Assembly (NCBI GenBank): GCA_016200225.1
Contig: JACQFD010000021.1
Span: 124,001-188,000 of the forward strand
DNA: 64,000 nucleotides
From: Planctomycetota bacterium
Lineage (GTDB): Bacteria; Planctomycetota; UBA1135; JACQFD01
Direction: 5' to 3'
Under the pieces are notes generated by a model, which saw only the letters and a program-made list of their open reading frames with translations, was not told the DNA's origin and did not search any database. A program made the position numbers and the translations under genes. Within the stretch, counting starts at the first letter, position 1. Each line of letters begins with the position of its first letter. This document shows, in pieces, positions 54,389-63,868 of this stretch.

Positions 54389-55747
54389 TTAACGATCCTC
54401 CCCGTCGGCGGCGCAGCAGCCGAGATCGAGACGCGGTTCGCCCGCGCCCCTGCCCCCTTCGGCGACGAGGCGGTCGCGCGCGCGCGACCGATCGAAGACT
54501 AATTTTCCTTCGATCCATGTTTCAGTAACATAAGAATAGACGCTCAGCGGATCGCCCGACCAGATCGCGAGATCCGCGTCCTTGCCGGTCTCCAGCGAGC
54601 CGATTTTTTTGTCGAGTTCGAGTATTTTCGCCCCTTCGATCGTCAACGCCGCGAGCGCGCCGCGCCGCGACATGCCGCCGCGCACGGCGAGAGCGGCCGA
54701 TCTGTTAAATAAGCGCGAATCTGTAATATAATCATCCGTATGAATCGCCACGCGCGCCCCCGCGCGCTCGAGAACGCCGCAGGTTTCGATCGATGCGTCC
54801 TTCGCCTCGAGTTTCCCCCCGGGACTGTCGATAACAATTACAGAACAAGGAACATTAGCTTTCGCGATCTCGTCGGCGACTTTCCAGCCTTCGCTGACGT
54901 GGTGCAACACGACTTTGAAACCAAACTCTTTTTGCAGCCGAAGAACTGTTAATATATCGTCGTGGCGGTGCGTGTGATGATGGACGACGCGCTTTCCGTC
55001 GAGCACTTCCACGAGCGCCTCCATGTTCAGATCGCGTTCGGGCATTTTTTCGGGATCGCCGTTCGCTTTCTTTAATTTATCGCGATACGCGGCCGCTTTT
55101 ATATATTGTTCGCGCACCAGCGCGGCCGATTTCGCGCGCGAACCGGGAAACGGCGGATTGCCGCGGCTGTTCGTGCCGTTGGCCATTTTGATTCCACCGG
55201 CGGCGGAACCGTCGTCGAGTTTTATCAATAAATCCTCGATCGCGTTGCCGTCGCGCAATTTTAAATATAATGTTTGCCCGCTTAACAAATGGCCCGATCC
55301 GGGCATCACGTTCGCGGTCGTGATGCCGCCCGCGCGCGCCCTCGCGATGCCTGGATCGCGCACGTCGATCGAATCCATCACCCGGCAATCGGGTTGAATG
55401 GGCGACGAACTGTCGCCTCCAGCCGGCGCGCCGATGTGGCTGTGCGTGTCCACAAAACCCGGAAGTATATATTTTCCGCGCGCGTCGACTTCCTCGGCGT
55501 TCGCTGGAATTGTTACATTCGCCGCGCGTCCGACGGCCGTAATTTTGCCTTTGTCGACCACGAGAACGCCGTCGTCGATGTCCTCGCCCGCCATCGTGAC
55601 GATTTTCGCGCCGCGAAAAACCACCGGGCGGCTCGCGGAGTCGGCGACGCGCGGGCCTTGGGAAAAAGAAAGCCCGCGCGCATTGGCGCACGCCGCGCCC
55701 GCCGCAAGCAGCGCGAGCGCGACAAATTGTAAGTTTTGAATTCGCAT
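54389..55747 (-). CDS. amidohydrolase (imidazolonepropionase-like), metal site intact
   Basis: 452 residues, exported (signal peptide ending AACANA). Metal ligands appear in place: GFVDTHSHIG (HxH), VVHHHTHRHDD, KVVLHHVSEGW and IHTDDYITDSR with the catalytic Asp. KIGSLETGKDADLAIWSGDPL is the conserved C-terminal beta strand. Its substrate is probably a peptide- or amide-type metabolite; related tandem periplasmic amidohydrolases are common. It directly precedes the degraded paralogue. Confidence 0.88.
   Translation of the reverse strand: MRIQNLQFVALALLAAGAACANARGLSFSQGPRVADSASRPVVFRGAKIVTMAGEDIDDGVLVVDKGKITAVGRAANVTIPANAEEVDARGKYILPGFVDTHSHIGAPAGGDSSSPIQPDCRVMDSIDVRDPGIARARAGGITTANVMPGSGHLLSGQTLYLKLRDGNAIEDLLIKLDDGSAAGGIKMANGTNSRGNPPFPGSRAKSAALVREQYIKAAAYRDKLKKANGDPEKMPERDLNMEALVEVLDGKRVVHHHTHRHDDILTVLRLQKEFGFKVVLHHVSEGWKVADEIAKANVPCSVIVIDSPGGKLEAKDASIETCGVLERAGARVAIHTDDYITDSRLFNRSAALAVRGGMSRRGALAALTIEGAKILELDKKIGSLETGKDADLAIWSGDPLSVYSYVTETWIEGKLVFDRSRARDRLVAEGGRGAGEPRLDLGCCAADGEDR
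54398..54404 (-). promoter_or_regulatory. Shine-Dalgarno of the second amidohydrolase gene
   Basis: GGAGGAT, inside the last codons of the upstream amidohydrolase gene, lies about 9-10 nt before ATG 54387. It is one of the few strong ribosome-binding sites in the window and fixes this start. Confidence 0.55.
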
Positions 55748-55818
55748 GTCGCGCCTTATCGTATCGCTTGCTTTACCGGTTCGAAATACCCGGCAACCCC
55801 AGGGCCCGCGGCGGTTCC

Positions 55819-57024
55819 ATGATGCAATCCGTCAAATATCTATTTTTATCGTTATTATTTCTACTCCCGAGCGCGGCGCAGGACGGCGGTGCGTCGTCGA
55901 AACCCGCGAGCGCGCCCGCGACGATGCCTTCGGTCTCCGAACTCATTCGCGCCGGCGTGGCTCAGATCCTCGCGGGCGAGGAGAAAGTCTCCGAAAACAA
56001 GGGCTCGTGGTCCTACGAAGGAGTTTACAGATCGCAGGACGGACAGATCCCGCTCGGTTATCGCGTCGGCGGAACCGCGATCGCGTGCACCGCATTGTTA
56101 TATTGCGGAGACGTGAAGGATATAAAGATAACTTCCGCGATCGAACGCGGCGCGGAATTTATATTATCGCAACTCGGCGACCCGCTGCTGGCTCCCGACA
56201 CGAAAAATGCATATGACGTCCGGATCTGGGGCCACGCGTGCGCGCTCGAGTTCTTCTCGCACTTAAAATTAAGAAACCGCGCGGGTAAACATGCGAAGGA
56301 AATCGAGGAATGGATGCCCAAACTCGTTCAAACGATCGCCACCGAGGAAATTGCGGGCGGCGGATGGAATTATGCACATCACACGTCGTCGGCGACATTT
56401 GTTACAGCGCCCGTCGCGCTGAGTCTGCTGTACGCGCGCGACGCGGGCGCGACGTTGCCGGCCGGACTTCTCGATCGCGCCCGCGATCTGTTAGATCGGT
56501 GCCGCCTCGAGTCGGGCGCGTTCGTTTATGACGAACAAACATTAAAATTAAAGGTTCCCGAATCGAAATCGCGCCTCGCCGCGATCGAGCAGGTGGATCG
56601 CACGGCGCGGCTTCCGGGCGCGATCGGACGCTCTCCGGCGAGCGAATCGGCACTCGCGCTGCTCGGCAAAAGCGACGCCGCGAGACTGGCGAAGTCGGTT
56701 CACAATTTTTATGAATATTGGGACGAACTCGAAAAACGGCGCGCCAAGACCGGCACGCACGTGGGCGAATTCGGCATCGCGCCTTATTATTTTTATTATG
56801 CGCATCGCTACGCGGCCATGGCCATCGAATTGATGCCGGCCGCGGAACGCGCCGCCGAGCGCGCGCGTTTATTACAATTTATCATGCGAACGCGCGACGA
56901 CAGCGGCGGATGGAACGACCGCCACTTCCCCCGTTCGCGAAGTTACGGAACGGCGATGGTGATTCTCAGTCTGCTCGGCGAGCGTCAGCCGATTCCCGCG
57001 GCGTCAAACGCGAAAAAACGGTAA
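55819..57024 (+). CDS. prenyltransferase/squalene-cyclase-like alpha-toroid protein
   Basis: 401 residues from ATG 55819 (MMQSVKYLFLSLLFL), with a signal peptide. The mature part consists of helical pairs with the repeats GGGWNYAHH, RLESGAFVYDEQ and DDSGGWNDRHFPRSRSYGTAMVILSLL, typical of the alpha/alpha toroid seen in terpene cyclases and prenyltransferases. Planctomycetes have many exported members whose role is unknown. The catalytic DxDD motif is not evident. Convergent with the PVC-type gene 11 nt away. Confidence 0.75.
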   Translation: MMQSVKYLFLSLLFLLPSAAQDGGASSKPASAPATMPSVSELIRAGVAQILAGEEKVSENKGSWSYEGVYRSQDGQIPLGYRVGGTAIACTALLYCGDVKDIKITSAIERGAEFILSQLGDPLLAPDTKNAYDVRIWGHACALEFFSHLKLRNRAGKHAKEIEEWMPKLVQTIATEEIAGGGWNYAHHTSSATFVTAPVALSLLYARDAGATLPAGLLDRARDLLDRCRLESGAFVYDEQTLKLKVPESKSRLAAIEQVDRTARLPGAIGRSPASESALALLGKSDAARLAKSVHNFYEYWDELEKRRAKTGTHVGEFGIAPYYFYYAHRYAAMAIELMPAAERAAERARLLQFIMRTRDDSGGWNDRHFPRSRSYGTAMVILSLLGERQPIPAASNAKKR

Positions 57025-57035
57025 TTTAAGATAAC

Positions 57036-60000
57036 TTATTTATTAATTTTACAATTCGCGAGATACTCGACGAGGTCCGCGAATGCGTTTTCGTCAAGCG
57101 CGTCCGCGAGGCCCGCGGGCATGGGCGAGAGCGGTTGGATGCTGCGCGAGCGGATGCTCTTTTTTGGAATCTTGCGCGTCGCGCCGGGACCCGCGACGAT
57201 CTCCAACAGTTCGGAATTCTCGGAAATTACAGTTCCGGAGACGGGCGATTCGCCGTCGATTTCGACCACCGTCGCTTCATAACCGCTGTGGATCACGCGG
57301 CCGGGCTCCAGAATCGATTCTATTATAAATGTCTTCGAATATTTAAGACCGACGTCCGAAAGATCGGGCCCCACGCGGGTCCCTTCGTTGCCGACGACGT
57401 GGCACGCGCTGCATTTCGCGCCCGCCGGATCCATAAAGATCGCGCGGCCTTTTTCGATATTACCTTTCCGCTCGAGCGCGACCATCGTTAATTTTACGAA
57501 TCGCTTGCGCGCGTCGCCGCCGGCCGCGCGCGGCGGTTCGTTAAAATTAGGAATTTCGCGCGCGGCCCACGCGAACCAGCGATCGAGCGCGGCTTCGTCG
57601 CCGCCGCCCGCGGGCGCCCCCGAGCCCGCGATGCGCGCGCACGCCTGCAGGGCCGCGTCGCGCAGCGATCGGCCGGCCGGCGATTCGCCGGCCGCAATCT
57701 TAATCAATCCCGCCAGCGAAGCGCGCGTGCCGATTTTCTTTAATATATTAATTCCCTGCTCGCGCACGTTCGGATCCGCGAGCATTTCGCCTCCGATTTT
57801 TTCGAATTCCGCGGGCGCTTTCGCGTCGATCTGGCGCTCGAGCGCCCAAGCCGCGGCCGCGCGAATCTTATCGTCCTTCGCATTTTGATATATTGCGAGG
57901 ACGGGTGCGGCGGCGTCCGGATACGCCGTCGCGCGGAGCGACTCGAGCGCCCTCCGCGCGACGTTTTCATCGCTATCTTTCGAAAGACTTAATAATACAG
58001 TTCCGACGCCCTCGCCTTCCAATCCCGCGAGTACTTCCGCGACCGCCGCGCGGATCGCGGCCTTTTCGTCGTTGCCGAACGGGACGATGGCGTCGACCCC
58101 CGAGCACATCGCGCGAAGAATCTTTATAATTCTCAATTGGTTCGGCTCCGTCGACCTCCGCATCAGCGCCGCGAGCGGCGCGGCGAGATCCTGCGCCGGC
58201 GATTCCTCGGCGGCGGCGATCGCGGCGTTCTGTAACATCGAATCCGTGGACGCGAGCGCTTCCGCGATTTCCTTGACCGCGAGTTCGGTTCCCTCCCATT
58301 TATATATTTTGGAGCGCGGCGTGCGCGGCTGCGTTCCCCACCATTCGACGCCGTTCCACGGCGCGGCGAGAAGCGCGACGCGCCCGATTAATTGTATTAA
58401 TTCGGCGCGCGAAGCGACGCAGCGGGGATCGTGGATCGCGTCCGCGATCATGCGCACGACGCGCGGATCATAAATATCGGCAAGCGCGCGCCTCGCCGCC
58501 GCCGATTCGCGCGCGTTCGCCGACGCGAGAGCGGCCGCGAGCGGTTCGAATTTACCGATGCGACGGATCGCCTGAACTTTACAAAACGCGACCGTCGGAT
58601 CGGTTTCGTCGGCCGCGTTCGCGAGCGCCGGAACCCACGAGTTGGCGATCTTGCCGATCGCGATCGCGGCCTCGCGCCGGGCGAAGGGCCGCTGGACATT
58701 CTGTATATTTAATAAAGCGACCAGCGGTTCCAGCGCGCGGCCGTCGCGCAGATCGCCGAGCGCCCGCGCCGCCTGCGCGGCCACGGGGTCGGACGGTTCA
58801 TGTAACAAATTCGAAAGCGTGCGCACGATCGCGGGCGCGCGGCGATTGGTAAGAATCCAAAGCGCGTGGATCCGGGGAGCGGCCGTCGTATTTTTTTCTT
58901 TATTTTCCGCGAGCGCCGCGAGAGCGGCGTCGGTATTATTATCATTACTGATCCGGAGCCACTGCGTCGCGCGGTCGCGAACCGATCGGCGCGCGTCTTT
59001 CAGCGCCTCGACGGCGCCCGCGAGATCGTTTATAACCGGTTCGGGCGCCCGAGCGGACCCCTTCGCGTGGATTCTTAATATTCGTCCGATGCGCTCCGAT
59101 TGCCCCCATCCGTCGCGGCTCCAGTCGGCAATGATCAAATCGCCGCGCCCGTCGACGGCGAGATCGGTCGGACGCAGATCGTGCGCGCCGCCCTCCTCCT
59201 GCGACATGAATAATTCGACATTCGGTTTGTACGTCGCCTCCGACGGCTCGGGTTGAATTGCATAGATTTCGCGGCGCGCCCAGTCGCATGCAAACAATCG
59301 CCCGCGGTAGCGCGGCGGAAACGCCATTTCTTGATAAACGATCGTGCCGGTCGACGAGCCCCCGCCGTATTCTCCGATCGGTTGCAATATTTCGTCGGGG
59401 TGTTTTTTGAATAAATACGGATAACCGTAATTGCCTCCGGGAATCAAATGAAACAATCGCGAATCCCAACCGTCGCCGTCATTTGTATTATCCCGCGTGA
59501 ACCACTCGCCGATCTCGTTTTCGCAATGATGGAGCGTGTTGCGCAGGCCGGATGTAAAGATTTCGAGATCGCGCCCGTCGGGAGCGAATCGTAAGGATCC
59601 GCCGCCTTCGAGATCGACTTGTGCGCCGAACCGGTTGCGCGCGCGGCAGCCGTGGTCGCCGATCGATAATATAAGTTTTCCGTCGATTCCGTATTGAAGC
59701 CCCGACGGAATGTGGTGGCGCAATCCAAAGATTCCGGGCGCGGGGCCGCAATCCGTAAGAATCGTTTCGCGCTCTTCGGCGACGCCGTCGCCGTCCGCGT
59801 CGCGCAGCGCCGTCACTTCGGGCGCGGCGGCCACGAACAATGTATCATGAATATAACAAAGCCCCTGAATGCTTCCGAAACCGCGCGAAAATTCCGTGAT
59901 GCGCGCGGCGCGCCCCGTTGCGGGATCGATCTCGAGCCGCAGAATCCGGTCGAGATCGGGTTTTTCGTTTTCGACGTTCGGAATCGCATTATACATATCT

Positions 60001-60662
60001 TCCGCGACAAATAACAATTCGGGCCGGCCGTCCCGGGCGGGAGCGGCGGCGATCACCGTCGGAAACGCGATCTCGGGATCCTGCGCGACGATCGTCGCTT
60101 CGAAGTCCGGCGGCGTTTTCGGTAATATTTCTTTTCGCGTTTTCGAAAAAGGCGCGCCGGTGACGGCGAGACTTCCGCCGCGCACCAAAATCGGCTCGCG
60201 CAGCGGCGCGCCCTCGAGTTTTAGATAACTAAATTTCGCGCGGTCCGCGACCGTGTGAAAATCGACGCGGACCGAACCGTCCCGCGCGTCGACGTCGAGA
60301 GTTTTGATTACCGCCCGATTCTTAGCTTTTGCTTCCTTAAGAATGTCCAATTGTTGCAACCAGGGAGTCCCGTTCACGGCGGCGTCGAAAACGCGCCGGC
60401 CTTCGTCGTTCCAGAAAATCTCCGCGAAACCGGCTTCGAGTTTATATTTGGCGGCGGGCACGTAAAATATTACAGAAAAATTCCTGCCGCTCGACTCGCC
60501 TTGAAACAACTCCTGCGCGGCGGCTCCCGCAATCGCGTCCTCGGTGTGGTGCGCGGAGATCGCGCCCTCGATCTCGACTCGCGTTTCCGGGTCTTGCATG
60601 CCGACGCGCGGCGCCGCCGCCATGAATAATAGAAAAATCGAAGAGGGAATGGATGTGCGCAT
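57036..60662 (-). CDS. PVC-type heme-binding CxxCH protein with malectin, beta-propeller and HEAT repeats
   Basis: 1208 residues, exported (hydrophobic N-terminus). Order: a malectin-like carbohydrate-binding domain (about 60-150, NFSVIFYVPAAKYKLEAGFAEIFW); a membrane-bound-dehydrogenase-type beta-propeller (about 185-530, FGLRHHIPSGLQYGIDGKLILSIGDHG, LIPGGNYGYPYLF); HEAT-like repeats (about 545-1010); and a C-terminal cytochrome domain with CSACH at Cys1084/Cys1087/His1088, followed by GPDLSDVG and an MPAGLAD-type axial Met region. This architecture is characteristic of Planctomycetes/Verrucomicrobia and is presumed to couple sugar or polysaccharide oxidation to electron transfer. Confidence 0.92.
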   Translation of the reverse strand: MRTSIPSSIFLLFMAAAPRVGMQDPETRVEIEGAISAHHTEDAIAGAAAQELFQGESSGRNFSVIFYVPAAKYKLEAGFAEIFWNDEGRRVFDAAVNGTPWLQQLDILKEAKAKNRAVIKTLDVDARDGSVRVDFHTVADRAKFSYLKLEGAPLREPILVRGGSLAVTGAPFSKTRKEILPKTPPDFEATIVAQDPEIAFPTVIAAAPARDGRPELLFVAEDMYNAIPNVENEKPDLDRILRLEIDPATGRAARITEFSRGFGSIQGLCYIHDTLFVAAAPEVTALRDADGDGVAEERETILTDCGPAPGIFGLRHHIPSGLQYGIDGKLILSIGDHGCRARNRFGAQVDLEGGGSLRFAPDGRDLEIFTSGLRNTLHHCENEIGEWFTRDNTNDGDGWDSRLFHLIPGGNYGYPYLFKKHPDEILQPIGEYGGGSSTGTIVYQEMAFPPRYRGRLFACDWARREIYAIQPEPSEATYKPNVELFMSQEEGGAHDLRPTDLAVDGRGDLIIADWSRDGWGQSERIGRILRIHAKGSARAPEPVINDLAGAVEALKDARRSVRDRATQWLRISNDNNTDAALAALAENKEKNTTAAPRIHALWILTNRRAPAIVRTLSNLLHEPSDPVAAQAARALGDLRDGRALEPLVALLNIQNVQRPFARREAAIAIGKIANSWVPALANAADETDPTVAFCKVQAIRRIGKFEPLAAALASANARESAAARRALADIYDPRVVRMIADAIHDPRCVASRAELIQLIGRVALLAAPWNGVEWWGTQPRTPRSKIYKWEGTELAVKEIAEALASTDSMLQNAAIAAAEESPAQDLAAPLAALMRRSTEPNQLRIIKILRAMCSGVDAIVPFGNDEKAAIRAAVAEVLAGLEGEGVGTVLLSLSKDSDENVARRALESLRATAYPDAAAPVLAIYQNAKDDKIRAAAAWALERQIDAKAPAEFEKIGGEMLADPNVREQGINILKKIGTRASLAGLIKIAAGESPAGRSLRDAALQACARIAGSGAPAGGGDEAALDRWFAWAAREIPNFNEPPRAAGGDARKRFVKLTMVALERKGNIEKGRAIFMDPAGAKCSACHVVGNEGTRVGPDLSDVGLKYSKTFIIESILEPGRVIHSGYEATVVEIDGESPVSGTVISENSELLEIVAGPGATRKIPKKSIRSRSIQPLSPMPAGLADALDENAFADLVEYLANCKINK

Positions 60663-60775
60663 GCGACGTGCCTTTGTGTGGCGGAATTGTCACACGATCG
60701 CGCCGCGCGACAAAGTCCCGGTAACTGAAATCTAGAAACGCGCGCCGCGAACGGATACATGTCCACTCTGAAATC

Positions 60776-62077
60776 GTGTCGAACGCCCGCGCCAAATCCG
60801 CATCATTAGCATTATCGCTCGCGATCTGCGGGTTCGCGGCCGCGCCCGGACTCATTATTAAATTCGCGGGCCTGCATTGGATGCCCGGACTCGAAGCCGC
60901 GGCGTTCGGATCGACAATATTAGCATCCGCGTTCGTGCTCACGTGGGCGAGCGAGGCCGCGGAGAAAGACGTGCCGCGCGCGTTCGCCGTCGTGGTGCTT
61001 TCGTTAATAGCCGTCCTGCCCGAGTACGCGGTCGACGTTGTCATTGCTTATAAAGCCGCACACGATCCCGCGCAACGCGGACTCGCGATCGCCAACATGA
61101 CGGGCGCGAACCGATTATTAGTAGGAATCGCGTGGCCTCTCGTTTGGGCGCTCAGCGTCTGGCGTTTGCGCCGACCGAAAGTGCGCACGCCGCGCGACCT
61201 CGGCACCGAAGTGACGATGCTCGTGATCGCAAGCGTTCTGGTGAGCGCGATGGCGTTCACGGGACAATTAACAATTCTTTTCGGTTGTATTCTTTCGTTC
61301 GTATTCCTCTTTTATGCATTCTTATCGATCCGCGCGGGCGGCGGAGAATCGCATCCGATCGGACCCGCCGGCGCGCTGATGGCGCTTCCGACGGCGAAAC
61401 GCCGCATTTCGCTCGTCGTATTGTTAATTCTCGCGGCAGGCGCGATCGTCTCGGTGGCGGAAGCATTTAAAGATTCGCTCGAACACACGAGCCTCGCGCT
61501 CGGCATTTCGGAATATGTAGTTATCCAATGGATCGCGCCGCTCGCGTCGGAGGCGCCCGAGGTCGTCGTTGCGATTTTGTTAGTTTATGCGCGCCGCAGC
61601 ACCGAGGCGCTCGCCGTTCTCGTCGCGTCGAAAGTCAATCAATTCACGCTGCTCGTCGGTTGCATTCCGTTCGCGTATGCATGGGCGAGCGGCAAAGCGG
61701 TCGCGCTTCCGCTCGACGGACATCAAATCGCCGAAGTCGCCGTGACCGGCGCGCAGACGCTTTTCGCCGCCGCGACCGTTGCGAACCGCACACTCGGAAT
61801 CAAAGGCGCCCTCGTTTTATTCTTAATGTTTATACTACAACTCGCCGCCTCCGGCGTGATCGAGTCGCGGTTCGCCGGCGAAGATCTATTATATTACGAA
61901 ACGGCCGGCCGCTGGACGTTCGCCGCGCTCTACACGGCGGCCGCCGTCGGACTCATTACCTTTCAATGGCGCGAAGCGCGCCTCACGCTCAAAGTCGCCG
62001 CCACTCGCATCCGCGCCGCGTTTATTTTCGGAAAAAAACCGGCGCGCGGGGAGAGCGGCCTTGACAGGCGCGGATGA
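60776..62077 (+). CDS. sodium/calcium exchanger-family (CaCA) antiporter
   Basis: 433 residues, about 11 membrane helices. The two alpha repeats are visible: ASEAAEKDVPRA with LPEYAVDVVIAYKA and NMTGANRLLVGIAWPLV, then APLASEAPEVVVAILLVYARRS with ASKVNQFTLLVGC. These acidic and polar residues line the ion path in CaCA proteins, which exchange Ca2+ for Na+ or H+. The start is GTG 60776 (GTGTCGAACGCC). It lies 113 nt divergent from the PVC-type gene. Its 3' end carries the promoter of the toxin-antitoxin pair. Confidence 0.85.
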   Translation: MSNARAKSASLALSLAICGFAAAPGLIIKFAGLHWMPGLEAAAFGSTILASAFVLTWASEAAEKDVPRAFAVVVLSLIAVLPEYAVDVVIAYKAAHDPAQRGLAIANMTGANRLLVGIAWPLVWALSVWRLRRPKVRTPRDLGTEVTMLVIASVLVSAMAFTGQLTILFGCILSFVFLFYAFLSIRAGGGESHPIGPAGALMALPTAKRRISLVVLLILAAGAIVSVAEAFKDSLEHTSLALGISEYVVIQWIAPLASEAPEVVVAILLVYARRSTEALAVLVASKVNQFTLLVGCIPFAYAWASGKAVALPLDGHQIAEVAVTGAQTLFAAATVANRTLGIKGALVLFLMFILQLAASGVIESRFAGEDLLYYETAGRWTFAALYTAAAVGLITFQWREARLTLKVAATRIRAAFIFGKKPARGESGLDRRG

Positions 62078-62089
62078 GTGAGCTATGTT
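62061..62089 (+). promoter_or_regulatory. sigma-70 promoter for the vapBC-type pair
   Basis: TTGACA (62061-62066) and TATGTT (62084-62089) are spaced by 17 nt, a near-consensus sigma-70 promoter. It overlaps the last codons of the antiporter gene and leaves only 6 nt between the -10 box and ATG 62096, so the transcript should be nearly leaderless. Confidence 0.7.
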
Positions 62090-62095
62090 AGCCAC

Positions 62096-62392
62096 ATGAA
62101 AGTAGTCAACGTTGCCGAAGCTAAAAACAATCTCTCCGCGCTTCTGGAGCAAGTTCGTCGCGGCAGTCGGATCCGTATCATGAATCGCGGCACGCCTGTC
62201 GCGGACTTAGTACCCGTCGAAATTACAAAGGGTTCGGAAGATGAAGCGTTTCTCGCTGATTTGGAACGGCGCGGGATCATCCGACGCGGAAAGGGCGGTC
62301 CAATTCCAAAGGAATTATTGAAACCAACAATTTCCGATCCAAAGGGCGAAACACTAAAAGCACTTCTCGAAGAACGGAGGAACGGCCGGTGA
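62096..62392 (+). CDS. Phd/YefM-type antitoxin
   Basis: 98 residues from ATG 62096 (MKVVNVAEAKNNLSALLEQVRRG). The N-terminal domain matches Phd/YefM antitoxins, including the VAEAKNNLSALL dimer helix and IMNRGTPVADLVP strand; the C-terminal 45 residues (ERRGIIRRGKGG) are the toxin-binding tail. It is expected to repress its own promoter at 62061-62089 and to block the PIN toxin. It overlaps the toxin gene by 4 nt. Confidence 0.9.
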   Translation: MKVVNVAEAKNNLSALLEQVRRGSRIRIMNRGTPVADLVPVEITKGSEDEAFLADLERRGIIRRGKGGPIPKELLKPTISDPKGETLKALLEERRNGR

Positions 62393-62832
62393 AATATTGG
62401 GATACTTCGGCTCTAGTGCCGATTTTTGTAGAAGAGTCACATACGGAGGGATGTAAAGATATCGCCGAGTCGGATCCTGAGATCATGACTTGGTTTTTTA
62501 CTACATCTGAAGTGCTTTCCGCACTGTGGCGTCGTTATCGTCGCGGTGAGATCACGCGGGGTGAAGTCGAGAGTGGCGAAAACCACCTTGCCCAACTCTC
62601 GGCCCAATGGATTGACGTAAGTTCAATCGACGTCGTCCGAGACGAATCCCATCGATTATTAAGAATGCATGCTCTTCGGGCCGCTGACGCCCTTCAACTG
62701 GCCGCGGCAATTATTGCATTTGACCATCGGCCAAAGGGTCATGGATTTGTCTGCCTCGACGAGAATCTTTGCGCCGCCGCGGATCTGGAGGGATTTCAAG
62801 TTATTCGCCCGGCGGCAAGAAAGCGTAATTAA
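62389..62832 (+). CDS. VapC-type PIN-domain toxin
   Basis: 147 residues from GTG 62389, overlapping the antitoxin TGA. PIN acidic residues: Asp5 (KYWDTSALVPIF), Glu in TTSEVLSALWRR, Asp in LRAADALQLAAAI, and the last in CLDENLCAAA. VapC toxins cut tRNA or rRNA when freed from the antitoxin. It is codon-usage compatible with neighbours but slightly AT-richer, as is common for such modules. Confidence 0.9.
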   Translation: MKYWDTSALVPIFVEESHTEGCKDIAESDPEIMTWFFTTSEVLSALWRRYRRGEITRGEVESGENHLAQLSAQWIDVSSIDVVRDESHRLLRMHALRAADALQLAAAIIAFDHRPKGHGFVCLDENLCAAADLEGFQVIRPAARKRN

Positions 62833-62875
62833 TTGATGCTGCGGAAGTAACAGTCCAGACTTAATACTCTTATGA

Positions 62876-63868
62876 TTACTTCTTCTCGAACGCCGCGTCG
62901 AATTTCACATTTGAAGACTTGAAATCGAGTTTCTTTACATAACCGACGGCTTCCGAGGCGCCGGCTTCGCGGTCCATGCCCGCGTCCTCCCATTCGACGG
63001 AGAGCGGACCCTGATAGTTAACATCGTTCAGCGCGCGGATGATTTCTTCAAAGTTAATTTGTCCGCGTCCCGGCGAGCGGAATTCCCAGCCGCGGCGCGA
63101 GTCGCCGAACGGCAATTGTGATGATAATATTCCGGAGCGGCCGTCGCGGCGGATGATGCAGTCCTTCATGTGGACGTGATATATCTTTTTGCCGAATTCG
63201 CGGACGAATCCGGCCGGATCGACGCCCTGCCAGTGAAAATGGCTCGGGTCGAAATTGAACCCAAACTCGGGCCGGTCTCCCAGATATTGTAATATTTTCG
63301 CGGCCGTGTGAAAATCGTAAGCAATCTCGGTCGGGTGCACTTCGAGCGCGAATCGAACACCGCATTCTTTATAAACGTCGAGGATCGGTCCCCACGTCGC
63401 CGCGACGTATTTGTAACCTGCCTCCACGTCTTCGGGCGAAACCGGCGGAAATCCATACCAGGAATCCCAGGTCGGCGAGCCGGTAAATCCGTTTACAGTA
63501 GTCACGCCGAAATTTTTCGCCGCGCGCGCCGTGAGTTTCATTTGTTGGATCGCCCATTTGCGAATTTCCTCGGGTTTGCCGTGCAGTTCCTTCGGCGCGA
63601 ACGCGTGCGAGCGGCGATCATTAATATCACAAGTCAACTGCCCCGCGAGGTGATTGCTGATGGCGTATAATTTAAGTCCGTGTTTTTCGAGAATGCCACG
63701 CTGACGCGCGCAGTAAGTCTTGTCGTTCGCGGCTTTTTCGACCTCGACGTGGTCGCCCCAACACGCCAGTTCGAGGCCGTCATAACCCCATGCCTTGGCT
63801 TTCGCGGCGATCGTTTCGAGCGAGAGATCGGCCCATTGGCCTGTAAAAATTGTGACGAGGCGTGTCAT
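62876..63868 (-). CDS. sugar phosphate isomerase/epimerase (xylose-isomerase-like TIM barrel)
   Basis: 330 residues from ATG 63868 (MTRLVTIFTGQWADL). The AP-endonuclease-2-type barrel is seen in LETIAAKAKAWGYDGLELACWGDH, ARAAKNFGVTTVNGFTGSPTWDSW, VRFALEVHPTEIAYD, FNFDPSHFHWQGVD, IYHVHMKDCII and PLSVEWEDAGMDRE, with metal ligands Glu, Asp-His, His and Glu. The family isomerises or epimerises sugars, often beside Gfo/Idh/MocA enzymes. The frame is open upstream to the right edge without an ATG, so the longer track start (TTG 63949) is not favoured. Confidence 0.88.
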   Translation of the reverse strand: MTRLVTIFTGQWADLSLETIAAKAKAWGYDGLELACWGDHVEVEKAANDKTYCARQRGILEKHGLKLYAISNHLAGQLTCDINDRRSHAFAPKELHGKPEEIRKWAIQQMKLTARAAKNFGVTTVNGFTGSPTWDSWYGFPPVSPEDVEAGYKYVAATWGPILDVYKECGVRFALEVHPTEIAYDFHTAAKILQYLGDRPEFGFNFDPSHFHWQGVDPAGFVREFGKKIYHVHMKDCIIRRDGRSGILSSQLPFGDSRRGWEFRSPGRGQINFEEIIRALNDVNYQGPLSVEWEDAGMDREAGASEAVGYVKKLDFKSSNVKFDAAFEKK

